Assembly (NCBI GenBank): GCA_039920165.1
Contig: JBDSEG010000003.1
Coordinates: 1 to 20,391, forward strand
DNA length: 20,391 nt
Direction: 5' to 3'
DNA from: JBDSEG01 sp039920165
Lineage (GTDB): Bacteria; Pseudomonadota; Gammaproteobacteria; Burkholderiales; Burkholderiaceae_C
The notes beneath the pieces are model-generated. The model searched no databases, was not told where the DNA came from, and saw nothing but the letters and a program-made list of their open reading frames with translations. Made by a program: the position numbers and the translations under genes. Of this stretch, positions 1-8,319 are shown in pieces (positions within the stretch are counted from its first letter, which is position 1; each line of letters starts with the position of its first letter).

Positions 1-1
1 C

Positions 2-298
2 CTGATGGAAGGCAAGACCGTGATCGCGATCGCGCACCGGCTCTCGACCATCGCGCGCATGGACCGCCTCATCGTGCTGGAGCAGGGCCGCATCGTCGAG
101 CAGGGTTCGCACGACGAGCTGCTGCGGCTGGACGGCCACTATGCGTTGCTGTGGCGGCACCAGTCGGGCGGCTTCCTGCCCAAGGACATCCCCGAGCCAG
201 AGCCCGCGACCGTGCTCGAGGACGGTCCGCCCGACGACGAGCGCGCCGCCGAGCAGCCCGAGCCCGGGACCGACGACCAGCCGGTCGTGCGGGCCTGA
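2..298 (+). CDS. ABC transporter ATP-binding/permease protein, C-terminal end (partial)
   Basis: This is the last 98 codons of a gene that begins before the window. The reading frame opens at base 2 with Leu-Met-Glu-Gly-Lys and includes the switch (H-loop) motif AHRLSTI, then LEQGRIVEQGSHDELL, the usual C-terminal signature of MsbA/LmrA-type exporter ATPase domains. The H-loop His senses ATP gamma-phosphate in this family. The final ~45 residues are an acidic, Pro/Glu/Asp-rich tail ending at TGA 296-298. The substrate cannot be judged because the membrane domain, Walker A and signature motifs lie outside. The next gene starts 23 bases downstream on the same strand, so co-transcription is possible. 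Confidence 0.9.
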   Translation: MMEGKTVIAIAHRLSTIARMDRLIVLEQGRIVEQGSHDELLRLDGHYALLWRHQSGGFLPKDIPEPEPATVLEDGPPDDERAAEQPEPGTDDQPVVRA

Positions 299-321
299 GG
301 CCGGGCACGCTGCATCGAGCC

Positions 322-1968
322 ATGCTGCGCATCACCGAGCTGCGCTTGCCGCTCGAACATGCCGGGGGCGCGCTGCGCGCCGCAGTGCTCGACCGCCTCG
401 GCATTGCCGACGATGCATTGCGCACGCTGCACGTCTTCAAGCGCAGCTTCGATGCCCGCCGCAAGAGCGCGGTGCTGCTCATCTATACCGTCGATTGCGA
501 GATCGAAGGCGAGAGCGAGCCTGCGCTGCTCGCCCGCCATGGCGGCGACCGCCATATCGGCCCGGCGCCCGATACCACCTACCGCTTTGTCGCGCACGCA
601 CCGGCCGATCATCGGGTGGACGACAACCCTCGACCCGTTGTCGTCGGCTTCGGCCCGTGTGGCATCTTCGCCGCGCTGCTGCTGGCGCAGATGGGCCTGC
701 GCCCCATCGTTCTCGAACGCGGCAAGGCTGTGCGCGAACGCACCCAGGACACGTGGGGCCTGTGGCGCAAAGGCGTGCTCGACCCCGAATCGAACGTGCA
801 GTTCGGCGAGGGCGGCGCCGGCACCTTTTCCGACGGCAAGCTGTGGAGCCAGATCAGCGACCCGCGCTACCTCACGCGCAAGGTGCTGAACGAATTCGTC
901 GCCGCCGGCGCGCCCGAAGAGATCCTCTTCATCGCCAAGCCGCACATCGGCACCTTCCGCCTGGTCGGCGTGGTCGAGAAGATGCGCGCCACCATCGAAT
1001 CGCTCGGCGGCGAGGTGCGCTTCGGCCAGCGCGTGACCGACCTGCACATCGAGCAGGGCCGCGTGCGCGGACTGGCCCTTGCTGATGGCAGCGGCCTGCG
1101 TGCCGATCACGTGGTGCTCGCCCTCGGCCACAGCGCGCGCGATACCTTCGCCATGCTGCACGCGCGCGGCGTCGCGATGCAAGCGAAACCGTTCTCCATC
1201 GGCTTTCGCATCGAGCATCCGCAGGGCCTGATCGACCGCGCGCGCTTCGGCCCGGCCGCGGGAAATCCGATCCTCGGCGCGGCCGACTACAAGCTCGTGC
1301 ACCACGCAACCAACGCGCGCTCGGTCTACAGCTTCTGCATGTGCCCGGGCGGCACGGTGGTCGCCGCCACCAGCGAGCCCGGCCGCGTCGTCACCAACGG
1401 CATGAGCCAGTACTCGCGCAACGAGCGCAACGCGAATGCGGGCATCGTCGTCGGCATCGAGCCGCAGGACTATCGGCAGGATGGGCGGGATGGCGGTGCA
1501 GTGAATCCACTCGACGGCATGGCGTTCCAGCGCCTCTGGGAGTCGCGCGCGTTCGAGCGCGGCGGCGGCAACTACGACGCCCCAGCGCAGCGCGTCGGCG
1601 ACTTTCTCGCCGGCAGGGCATCCGTCGCGGCCGGCAGCGTCACGCCGTCGTACACCCCGGGCGTGAAGTGGACCGACCTGTCGAGCGCACTGCCCGCATA
1701 CGCCATCGAGGCCATCTGCGAGGCGTTGCCAGCGTTCGAGCGGCAGATCAAGGGATTCGCGATGAACGATGCGGTGCTCACCGGCGTGGAGACGCGCACC
1801 TCGTCACCGCTGCGCATTCCGCGCGGGAAAGACTTCCAGAGCCTGAACGTCCGCGGGCTGTACCCGGCCGGCGAAGGGGCGGGCTATGCGGGCGGAATAA
1901 TGTCGGCAGGAGTGGATGGGATCGAGGTTGCGGAGGCAGTGGCGCGAGAGATGCGGAGGGTCGAGTAG
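322..1968 (+). CDS. FAD-dependent dehydrogenase-like flavoprotein (COG2509 family)
   Basis: A 548-residue protein. After an N-terminal domain of about 100 residues (residues 1-100), a dinucleotide-binding motif VVVGFGPCGIFAA starts near residue 106, followed about 20 residues later by the acidic strand end VLERG. A conserved stretch, NVQFGEGGAGTFSDGKL, follows. The C-terminus carries the second FAD contact region (GLYPAGEGAGYAGGI). This order matches the COG2509 'uncharacterized FAD-dependent dehydrogenase' family, whose substrate is unknown. The frame is open upstream to base 151, but ATG 322 is preferred because it begins the conserved N-terminus just after the ABC gene ends; its ribosome site is weak. 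Codons for residues ~274-343 are duplicated at 7463-7666. Confidence 0.9.
   Translation: MLRITELRLPLEHAGGALRAAVLDRLGIADDALRTLHVFKRSFDARRKSAVLLIYTVDCEIEGESEPALLARHGGDRHIGPAPDTTYRFVAHAPADHRVDDNPRPVVVGFGPCGIFAALLLAQMGLRPIVLERGKAVRERTQDTWGLWRKGVLDPESNVQFGEGGAGTFSDGKLWSQISDPRYLTRKVLNEFVAAGAPEEILFIAKPHIGTFRLVGVVEKMRATIESLGGEVRFGQRVTDLHIEQGRVRGLALADGSGLRADHVVLALGHSARDTFAMLHARGVAMQAKPFSIGFRIEHPQGLIDRARFGPAAGNPILGAADYKLVHHATNARSVYSFCMCPGGTVVAATSEPGRVVTNGMSQYSRNERNANAGIVVGIEPQDYRQDGRDGGAVNPLDGMAFQRLWESRAFERGGGNYDAPAQRVGDFLAGRASVAAGSVTPSYTPGVKWTDLSSALPAYAIEAICEALPAFERQIKGFAMNDAVLTGVETRTSSPLRIPRGKDFQSLNVRGLYPAGEGAGYAGGIMSAGVDGIEVAEAVAREMRRVE
1142..1349 (+). repeat. Parent copy of a direct repeat (inside the COG2509 gene)
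   Basis: These 208 bases recur in the same orientation at 7463-7666. Hand alignment gives 195 identical positions, 9 substitutions and 4 deleted bases in the second copy. This copy is in frame and intact, so it is the likely source. Confidence 0.88.
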
Positions 1969-2268
1969 CCGGTACGACTGAGCGTCTCGGATCGACCTAT
2001 TGCTGACCTCCGAGGGTGAATCGCCGGGCACCTACATTTCTGCGGAAGCTGTGTCCTTCGAATTCCTAGAACACGAGGCTGGACCCGATGGGGTGCCTTC
2101 GTCGAACGTTCTCGGAAATGTGTCAATCGGCGCGCATTGCTTGTATAGCTGTCGCCCGGATCGGCCCTTCTTGTCCTCATCAGGACCAGTCGACTTCTCC
2201 TGCGGATGCTCATGGTGGGCTGTCCTGCCGATACCATCTCCTGCGACTCGATTTGAGGCGATAGTTGG
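1969..2268. other. Intergenic region, less GC-rich, no gene seen
   Basis: The 300 bases between the flavoprotein and the cyclase gene show no protein I can recognise. The composition becomes visibly more A/T-rich here and stays so to about 4390, which suggests the cyclase and its flanks have a different history from the surrounding DNA. No clear sigma-70 promoter or terminator hairpin was found. A GAGG at 2255-2258 serves as ribosome site for the cyclase. Confidence 0.5.
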
Positions 2269-4137
2269 ATGTCCATGGGCGTCTCTGAACACAAGCAGCG
2301 TCTTGTCGCGATCCTTGCGGCTGATGCCGCAGGCTATTCGAGCTTGATGGCGCTCGACGAACAGGCGACTGTCGATGCACTGGACTCTGCGCGAAGCGTT
2401 TTTCGCGCAAACATCGAAGCGAACGGCGGCCGGGTCGTGGACATGGCAGGCGACTCAGTGCTGGCAGTATTCGAGACGGCCGCTGGAGCCGTCCGCGTGG
2501 CACTGCAGGTTCAGCAGGCGCTCGAGGCCTTGAATGCCGGCGTTCCGACAGATCGCAGCATGCGATTTCGCATCGGCGTGCACTTGGGCGACGTGATCGA
2601 GAAGTCCGATGGCTCGGTGTATGGCGAAGGCGTAAACGTTGCAGCCAGGCTTCAGGCGATTGCCGAGCCCGGCGGCCTCACGGTGTCGGATGCAGTGCGA
2701 GGCTCTGTCAGGCAACGCATCCAAGCAAGCTTCCAAGATTTGGGCGAGCAGCAAGTGAAGAACATCGCGGAGCCAGTTCGATCCTATCGGGTGCGGCCGG
2801 CTCAAGGAATCGGCGCGAGCACGCAACCCACCCGATGGGTGCGGCCGCGTTCCGCTCGATGGGCCCTTGCGAGCTTGATCGTGTCTGGATTCGTGGGGAT
2901 CGCCATCTGGTCGTGGCCGCAGCGCTGGTTGGCGACCACTGCCCTTCCGCTGGCGATCGCATTTCTGCCACTCACCACCCCCGACAGCGACCCGGAGAGC
3001 GCGCTACTCGGCGACACGATTGCGAAGGACCTTCGCGTGGCGGTGGGTCGAAGCATTCGCTACGTCCCCGTGGTCACGGCAGGACGTGGCGATGCCTATG
3101 GGGAGAAGTCTCCTGACCTTCGGGCGAGGGCCCGGGATCTCAGGGCGCGCTACCTCGTCGAGGGCGACGCCAGGCGCGATGCCGCCGGGGTGACAGTCAC
3201 GCTGCAACTTATTGACGGCGAGACAGCCACCCAAGCATGGAGCACGCAGGTGTCGTTGCCTGCTGCCGATGTGGCCGGGGACTCGAGCCGTCTCATCAAG
3301 CGCCTGACCTGGCGACTTCGCCATGCGGTCAGAAACGCCGAGATGACGCGGGCCGCGAGTGAAAGGGGTGCGCGTGACGACCCCGCCGATCTGGTGTCGC
3401 GCGGCCAGGCGATGTGGGGAGGGGAGCGGGCGAGCATGTTGCAGGCACGCAAGCTCTTCGATGCGGCGCTGCGCATCGACTCGAACCATGTTCCGGCGCT
3501 AATCGCCCGAGCATGGACGCTGAACCATGAGTTCGAAGACGATCCAAAGTCCGATCGTCAGCGCATTGTTCGCGAAATGGACGATCTCGCACGACGCGCG
3601 ATAAGTCTCGATTCGGACAACGCCGCCGCATGGAACTTGCTGGCCACCGCGTTGGGCTGGCAAGGGCGCTACGACTCTGCGCTCGAGGCGAGCAAACGTG
3701 CCATCGGGCTTGACCCGGCCAACAAGGATTCACTGATCAACCGCGGCTGGATCATGGATGTCTCAGGCCAGGCCCAGAACACAGCGCAGCTTCTAGAGCA
3801 GTCGCGCGAGATCGATCCTGTGGTTGACAGCTACGAGATGAACATCGCCTGCGAGGCCAACGTCCTGCTAGGGCGTTTCCAGGACGCGGCGCAAGCCTGT
3901 GCGAAGGCAGCCGCATTGGAGGACTGGACGCAGAACCAAGTGTGGCTGATAGCCGCCCTGGCGCACCTGGATGACCAGCTGACACTCGACGCGGCGAAGA
4001 GGGAGCTAGCCCGCAAGCAACCGGGATTCACGATCGGCGGCTTCCGCTCGCAGCACCGCTCCCGGCACCCCGTGTATGTTCGGCAGTCCGAGGACAATCT
4101 CTTTGCCGGTTTGCGCAAGGCAGGTCTCCCAGAGTAG
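2269..4137 (+). CDS. Class III adenylate/guanylate cyclase with TM segment, TolB-like region and TPR repeats
   Basis: A 622-residue protein. Residues 10-178 form a class III nucleotide cyclase domain: metal-binding Asp19 (AADAAGYS) and Asp62 (MAGDSVLAVF), then GVHLGDVI and the transition-state pair Asn123/Arg127 (GEGVNVAARL). All expected catalytic positions are present, so it probably makes cAMP. A single membrane helix lies near residues 199-217. It is followed by a TolB N-terminal-like region (FLPLTTPDSDPESALLGDTI, ~230-350) and TPR-like helical repeats (~375-600). This puts the cyclase in the cytoplasm and the C-terminal part outside it. Start ATG 2269 has GAGG ten bases upstream; ATG 2275 is an alternative. 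Codons are visibly less GC-rich than the neighbours', suggesting transfer. The sensed signal is unknown. Confidence 0.9.
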   Translation: MSMGVSEHKQRLVAILAADAAGYSSLMALDEQATVDALDSARSVFRANIEANGGRVVDMAGDSVLAVFETAAGAVRVALQVQQALEALNAGVPTDRSMRFRIGVHLGDVIEKSDGSVYGEGVNVAARLQAIAEPGGLTVSDAVRGSVRQRIQASFQDLGEQQVKNIAEPVRSYRVRPAQGIGASTQPTRWVRPRSARWALASLIVSGFVGIAIWSWPQRWLATTALPLAIAFLPLTTPDSDPESALLGDTIAKDLRVAVGRSIRYVPVVTAGRGDAYGEKSPDLRARARDLRARYLVEGDARRDAAGVTVTLQLIDGETATQAWSTQVSLPAADVAGDSSRLIKRLTWRLRHAVRNAEMTRAASERGARDDPADLVSRGQAMWGGERASMLQARKLFDAALRIDSNHVPALIARAWTLNHEFEDDPKSDRQRIVREMDDLARRAISLDSDNAAAWNLLATALGWQGRYDSALEASKRAIGLDPANKDSLINRGWIMDVSGQAQNTAQLLEQSREIDPVVDSYEMNIACEANVLLGRFQDAAQACAKAAALEDWTQNQVWLIAALAHLDDQLTLDAAKRELARKQPGFTIGGFRSQHRSRHPVYVRQSEDNLFAGLRKAGLPE

Positions 4138-4375
4138 CCGACCAGTACTGAACTTTGTCGGTTGCGTCAACGCTCTGGTCCGCCATGGAACTTGGCATGC
4201 AAAGTCAAACAGTTTCAAGGAATGAGAGCCGGAGTCGCACCAGGCGCGTCGATTCCGACCGACTGCAATGTTCTCTGCTGCTGACCGCCTCCCGAGCGGC
4301 GCGGACGGCGCAGTTGCCGGAGACGTGTCGGGCTGAACGCCGTCGCAACCCCAGGCCTAACTTCAGACGAAACCT

Positions 4376-5176
4376 ACGCGACACATTCTTCGCTCACTGC
4401 TCGCCATCAGCACTTTTGCCAACATGACGGCCTCGGCCCAACCCGCCGCCGAGGCGACATTGGCGCGGCTCGATTGCGGGACCGGCTTCAATGACCAACG
4501 GCGCTTCAGTGATACGTCCGCCTACGGCGAGCCCCCGCGTGCCGTTCACGTTTGGCTGATACGTCATCAAGCACGGCGATGACTGTATGGTTTGGGACAC
4601 CGGCTACCAGCCGGGCACGAACGCGAGCGTACCGAAGGTATCGCAGCTCGAGCAGCTCGCGCAGATCAAGGTCAGGCCGGAACAGGTGAAGTTCATCGGC
4701 ATCAGCCATTTCCACTCCGACCACACCGGCCAGGTCGCCTCGCTGCCGAGTTCGACGCTGTTGATCGGCGAGCGCGAGTGGGCGGCGCTCCCGGCGCCCA
4801 AGCCGCTGGCAGGGCCAACGTCGCTGCGTTCACGCCCTGGACCAGCGGCGGCAGCAAGGTCGAGCCGCAGGCCGCGGACAAGCATGTCTTCGGCGATGGC
4901 ACGGTAGTGATCCTGCGCGCGCCGGGTTATACGCCGGGACATCATGCGCTGCTCGTGGGTTTGAAGAAAAAGGGCGCCGTCATCCTGGGCGGCGACCTCG
5001 CGCACTTCCACCAGAACAGAACCACGGCGTGCCCAGTTTCAACTACGACCGCGCCGAGACGCTGGCCACGCGGGACCGCATCAAGCAGATCGAGAAGAAC
5101 CTCGAGGCCACGGTCATCATCCGCACGACCCGCGCGACATCGACAAGCTGCCCGCGTTCCCCGGCGCAGCGCGGTA
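4376..5176 (+). pseudogene. Degraded exported metallo-beta-lactamase-fold hydrolase (lactonase-like)
   Basis: Pieces of one protein can be followed through successive frames. A signal-peptide-like start (RHILRSLLAISTFA, at 4379) is preceded by ACG where ATG would be expected. It is followed by LDCGTGFNDQRRFSDTSAYG, then a shift near 4540 and a TGA at 4557-4559 inside FTFG-stop-YVIKHGDD. The metal motif ISHFHSDHTG (HxHxDH) survives in the second frame. Further shifts occur near 4810 (into NVAAFTPWTSGG), near 5020 (into GVPSFNYDRAETLATR) and near 5125 (into HDPRDIDKLPAF), ending at TAG 5174-5176. The family covers exported MBL hydrolases annotated as N-acyl-homoserine-lactonase-like. With a lost start, one stop and four shifts it cannot make the protein. 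Sequencing error is a less likely explanation. Confidence 0.82.
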
Positions 5177-5231
5177 GCTCGGGTCGCACCGCTCGGCGTC
5201 GCATGCTCTTGCGTCGCCGGCGCGGCCTGAC

Positions 5232-5705
5232 CTACAGCCGTGGCAGCGCCTTGCGAGCGATCGCCTTGACCATCTCGACCGCCTGCGGGCCCTTGGGCAC
5301 GCTCACGCGCAGGATCAGGTCGCCCTTCTTGACGTAGACCTCGGCGAAGTCCTGGAAGTCGGGCGTCGAGAAGGCGCCGTTGCCGAACTCCGGCACCGCC
5401 ACCGGGTTCTTGCCGCCGTTCCTGGTCTTCCAGGCCGCGATGTCGCCGTTGTGCAGGCTGATATCGATGAAGCTCGGCCCCTTGGCGGGCTCGTAGCTGC
5501 AGGTGATTTCGCCGGAGGCCGGATCGGTGGCTCTCGGCGCGCCCTTCAGCGGGCCGACGATCTGCTCGATCTCGGCCACGGTCGCGAGCTTGCAGGGGTT
5601 CGGGACCGCCGGTGCTGACCATGCTGCGCCGATCGAGCCAGCCGCGACAAGGATGGCCGCACCGAACGACGCGATGGCCGACGGCCGGGAAACGTTTGTG
5701 CTCAT
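5232..5705 (-). CDS. Small secreted protein of unknown function
   Basis: A 157-residue protein with a Sec signal peptide: charged start, hydrophobic core ~11-28, probable cleavage after AWSA (residue 31). The mature part begins with PNPCKLATVAEIEQIVG and has two cysteines (Cys38 and Cys69) that could form a disulfide outside the cytoplasm. The pattern Cys-Lys-Leu-x-Thr followed by a helix and Gly resembles small exported proteins of the DUF3558-like type, but I cannot assign a family. ATG 5705 is chosen because it directly begins the signal peptide; the frame stays open upstream to 5882 without signal-like sequence. It diverges from the alpha/beta hydrolase at 5986 and converges on the MBL pseudogene. 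Confidence 0.75.
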   Translation of the reverse strand: MSTNVSRPSAIASFGAAILVAAGSIGAAWSAPAVPNPCKLATVAEIEQIVGPLKGAPRATDPASGEITCSYEPAKGPSFIDISLHNGDIAAWKTRNGGKNPVAVPEFGNGAFSTPDFQDFAEVYVKKGDLILRVSVPKGPQAVEMVKAIARKALPRL

Positions 5706-5841
5706 GATGCATGTCCCAGACAAGGCCCTTGCGAGGCGCGATCCTGCCGAGCGTACACGACGCCATTGCGCGTGCCGGATGCGCGGTGTTGACCCTCTGC
5801 ACAAAGTTTCGTAAAGCATTCCGCGGGGCGGGAAGGATGCA

Positions 5842-5913
5842 TTGACAGAGTGGTTCGGTCGGCCGAAAGATCGTTCCCTCATCCAGAAAGATGTTCTTCA
5901 TATAGGAACGTTC
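5842..5913. promoter_or_regulatory. Candidate promoter/operator region between divergent secreted-protein genes
   Basis: The 280 bases between the two divergent genes contain a perfect -35-like TTGACA at 5842-5847, with only a poor -10 (AAAGAT, 5866-5871). Two short palindromes follow: TTCGG-4-CCGAA at 5854-5867 and GAACGTTC at 5906-5913. Such symmetric sites could bind a regulator, but this rests on inspection only. Confidence 0.3.
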
Positions 5914-5985
5914 GGATGATGTCGAATGCGTGGGCGCACGGCACATCGCCGTGCAGCCTCATCGGCAAATAACAGGAGACTGCTC

Positions 5986-7299
5986 ATGATCAACGCGACA
6001 AGAGCCCTCGTTATGCTGGGTTCGTTCGTCATCGCCGCGGCGGCTTCCGCAGCGGTGCCTCTGCCCACCTATGTTCAGTTTCCGGGCGCGGCGAAGGGCG
6101 CGCTCTATCGGCCCGACCCGGCGAAGTACCCGAGCCCGCATGTCGGCGTGATCGCCATGCACCGGAACTCGAACTACCTGTCGCACATTAGTACCCGGGA
6201 GCTGCCGGCGCGCGGCTTCGTGGTGCTGGGCATGAACCCGCGCTGCGACAACAACGAGGCTGCATGCGCACCGTGGGAAAACAACGCGCTCGACGTGAAG
6301 GCGGGCGTGGCCTACCTGCGCGCGCAGGCGGGCATCACCAAGGTCGTGCTGCTCGGCCACAGCGGCGGCGGGCCGACGATGACCTTTTACCAGGCGGTTG
6401 CCGAGAAGGGCGTCGCGTTCTGCCAGCAGCCCGGCAAGCTCATCAAATGCAGCAGCGCATTGGCCGGCCTGCCGCCCGCGGACGGCGTGATCCTGATGGA
6501 CGCGCACCCGGGCAACGGCATCAACGCGGTGCGCAGCGTGAGCGCGAACGTCAATAACGACTCGGCGGTGCTCAACCAGAGCCGCAAGCCGACGACCAAT
6601 CCGCAGTTAGATCCGTTCGACACCCGCAACGGCTACCAGCCGAACGGTGCCACGCTGTATTCGGACAACTTCAAGAGCCGCTATTTCAAGGCCCAGTCGG
6701 ACCGCATGAACTTCCTCATCGGCGAGGCGCTCGAGCGGCTCGCCGATGTCGAGGCGAGCGGCGCGGGCGATGCGCCCTTCATCGTGCCGCTCGCCGATAA
6801 CGCACGGCTCGGCCAGATCGACCTCAGCATCCACCACAGCACGGTCGCGCCGCGCAAGCTGATCAAGAACGATGCCAGCGTGGAAGCGCGCTTTCCGGTC
6901 GAGAGCGTGCGCGTGCGAAGCCTGTCGCCAGGTGACGAGACGGGCTTCGGCTCGACCATGTTCCTCACGGTCAAGTCGTTCCTGAGCGTGCGCGCGGTGC
7001 GTTCGACCGATTCGATGAACGGTGTGGACTGGTGTTCGAGCAACAACTCGACGCCGTGCAACCTCGGGCAGATGACGATCCCGCTGCTGGTCACGGCGAT
7101 GGGCGGCCACTACTTCATCCGCGACGCCGAGCAGTATTTCGACATGGCTGTCAGCGGCGACAAGGACTACTTCGTGATCGAAGGCGCGACCCACGGCGGC
7201 ACGCCCTGCACCGCCTGCGCGACCGTGCCCAATCAGTACTCGAACGCGACCAAGAACCTGTTCGACCTGATGCAGCGCTGGATCGACGCGCGGTTCTGA
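5986..7299 (+). CDS. Secreted alpha/beta hydrolase
   Basis: A 437-residue protein with a clear Sec signal peptide (residues 1-22, ending AAASAA before VPLPTY). The nucleophile elbow GHSGGG places catalytic Ser126, and His403 in IEGATHGG is the likely catalytic His near the C-terminus. An early AMHRNSNY segment fits the oxyanion-hole strand. Several cysteines (for example CSSNNSTPC and CTAC) suggest disulfides, consistent with export. It is probably an esterase or related hydrolase outside the cytoplasm; the substrate is unknown. Start ATG 5986 has a good ribosome site (AGGAGA, about 6 bases upstream). A GC-rich hairpin follows 16 bases after the stop. Confidence 0.85.
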   Translation: MINATRALVMLGSFVIAAAASAAVPLPTYVQFPGAAKGALYRPDPAKYPSPHVGVIAMHRNSNYLSHISTRELPARGFVVLGMNPRCDNNEAACAPWENNALDVKAGVAYLRAQAGITKVVLLGHSGGGPTMTFYQAVAEKGVAFCQQPGKLIKCSSALAGLPPADGVILMDAHPGNGINAVRSVSANVNNDSAVLNQSRKPTTNPQLDPFDTRNGYQPNGATLYSDNFKSRYFKAQSDRMNFLIGEALERLADVEASGAGDAPFIVPLADNARLGQIDLSIHHSTVAPRKLIKNDASVEARFPVESVRVRSLSPGDETGFGSTMFLTVKSFLSVRAVRSTDSMNGVDWCSSNNSTPCNLGQMTIPLLVTAMGGHYFIRDAEQYFDMAVSGDKDYFVIEGATHGGTPCTACATVPNQYSNATKNLFDLMQRWIDARF

Positions 7300-7315
7300 G
7301 GGCGGCGGCGATGAT

Positions 7316-7334
7316 CCGCCCGGGCGCCGGGCGG
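7316..7334. terminator. GC-rich hairpin, possible bidirectional terminator
   Basis: CCGCCCGG and CCGGGCGG form a perfect 8-base-pair stem around a GCG loop, just after the hydrolase stop and just before the end of the minus-strand MBL remnant. There is no T-tract on either side, so it is not a textbook intrinsic terminator. Confidence 0.4.
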
Positions 7335-7335
7335 G

Positions 7336-7465
7336 TCACTTCGTAGTAGCCGATGCCGTCGCTACCCAGGGCGTCGAGGCGAACTGCCGGTCGGCATCGA
7401 CCCACTCGCCGATACGCGGCGTGAGGAGATCGATCCGGCTCGCGCCGGCCGCGGCGAGCGCCATA
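7336..7465 (-). pseudogene. C-terminal remnant of UlaG-like MBL-fold hydrolase
   Basis: The minus strand reads LAAAGASRIDLLTPRIGEWVD, then ADRQFASTPW, before running into unrelated residues and a stop at 7336. This is how COG2220 (UlaG-like, NAPE-PLD-like) MBL hydrolases end: a 'TPRIGEPVD' strand followed by a Thr/Ser-Pro-Trp tail. The matching N-terminal and middle parts of the same family lie 0.85 kb away at about 8320-8944 on the same strand. The simplest reading is one gene split by DNA containing the COG2509 fragment and the dodecin gene. The left edge of the remnant abuts the COG2509 copy at about 7461-7466. Confidence 0.6.
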
Positions 7466-7666
7466 CCTTCGCCATGCTGCACGCGCGCGGCGTCGCGATG
7501 CAAGCGAAACCGATCTCCATCGGCTATCGCATCGAGCACCCGCAGGCCTGATCGACCGCGCGCGCTTCGGCCCGGCCGCGGGAAACCGACCCTCGGCGCG
7601 GCCGACTACAGGCTTGTGCACCACGCGACCAACGCGCGCGGTCTTCAGCTTCTGCATGCGCCCGGG
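7463..7666 (+). pseudogene. Partial, frame-broken copy of the COG2509 flavoprotein gene
   Basis: This segment aligns base for base with 1142-1349 at about 94% identity (9 substitutions; deletions of 1, 1 and 2 bases). The deletions destroy the frame, so it is non-coding. It starts at ATACCTTCG and ends at GCCCGGG; sequence on both sides is unrelated to the parent gene. It lies in direct orientation 6.3 kb from the parent, so the two could recombine and delete everything between. No target-site duplication or mobile-element end was seen at either edge. Confidence 0.88.
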
Positions 7667-7787
7667 CTGCGCATCCCTCACAAGCGGTGGAGCTCGGCCC
7701 TGCCGCAGTGTTCCGAGTACATGACCGGGGCGCCATCGAGCGAATCCCGTCAACCATTGGTTTTTGCTGGTCGGCTATCGCTCCTAC

Positions 7788-7810
7788 GTAGCCGCAAGCC
7801 CGCGGCTTAC
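7788..7810. other. Imperfect hairpin upstream of dodecin
   Basis: GTA-GCCGC pairs with GCGGC-T-TAC (one bulged T) around a 6-base loop, about 70 bases before the dodecin start. It may be a transcription-stop or leader structure; its function is unknown. Confidence 0.3.
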
Positions 7811-7880
7811 TTGCGCATCGGCATTGCGCGCGCAGAGTATTTGTTTCGCCCGACCAAGGGGCACATTGAGGAGAAGACCA

Positions 7881-8081
7881 ATGACAGTCGCACGTATTAC
7901 TGAGATCAGCAGCATCAGTGCCATCAGCTTCGAAGACGCAGTCAAGCAAGGAATAGAGCGCGCCAACAAGACACTAAAAAACGTCAAGGGCGCATGGGTC
8001 AAGGACCAGGAAGTCACGGTAGATAACGGCAAAGTGTCCGGGTACAAGGTGATCCTGAAGGTCACGTTCGTGCTCGAGTAA
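7881..8081 (+). CDS. Dodecin, small flavin-binding protein
   Basis: A 66-residue protein with the dodecin pattern: an N-terminal strand (VARITEIS), a helix containing SFEDAVKQGIERANKTLKNV, then GAWVKDQEV and a C-terminal strand GYKVILKVTFVLE. Dodecins assemble into hollow dodecamers that bind riboflavin, FMN or related flavins (sometimes CoA) in the cytoplasm and are thought to store or sequester flavin. Trp39 in the GAWV motif corresponds to the flavin-stacking Trp of the family. Length and motif spacing are normal, and the ribosome site GAGGAGAAG (7868-7876) is excellent. The gene is intact although it lies between pseudogene fragments, and it has a slightly lower GC content than its surroundings. 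Confidence 0.93.
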   Translation: MTVARITEISSISAISFEDAVKQGIERANKTLKNVKGAWVKDQEVTVDNGKVSGYKVILKVTFVLE

Positions 8082-8237
8082 GGGCGACGCCTCCACTTGA
8101 CGCCGAGGATCCGGCTTCAAACGGTTCGTAACCGATTCGTGCCGGGGTCGGCACATCGACGACTGCCCTGATCTCACGGCAAGGTCGGCAACCGTGCGCG
8201 TAGGAAATAGACGGCGACACCGTGCCCTGCGTTTTCG

Positions 8238-8271
8238 CCGTGCGCCGTGCGCCGTGGCCGTGGCCGTGGGC
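8238..8271. repeat. Short degenerate tandem repeat
   Basis: Two CGTGCGC-like units are followed by three CGTGGC/CGTGGG units, in a stretch (8082-8320) where I can see no gene. It is probably a simple-sequence slip product in non-coding DNA. Confidence 0.4.
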
Positions 8272-8319
8272 TCGTCATCGTCTGATCCGACGCACGTTAT
8301 GTCTCGCTTGGCTGGTGGC

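Noticed and set aside
139..1305. 388-codon minus-strand open frame
   Set aside because: A shadow of the COG2509 gene; long antisense frames are common at this GC content.
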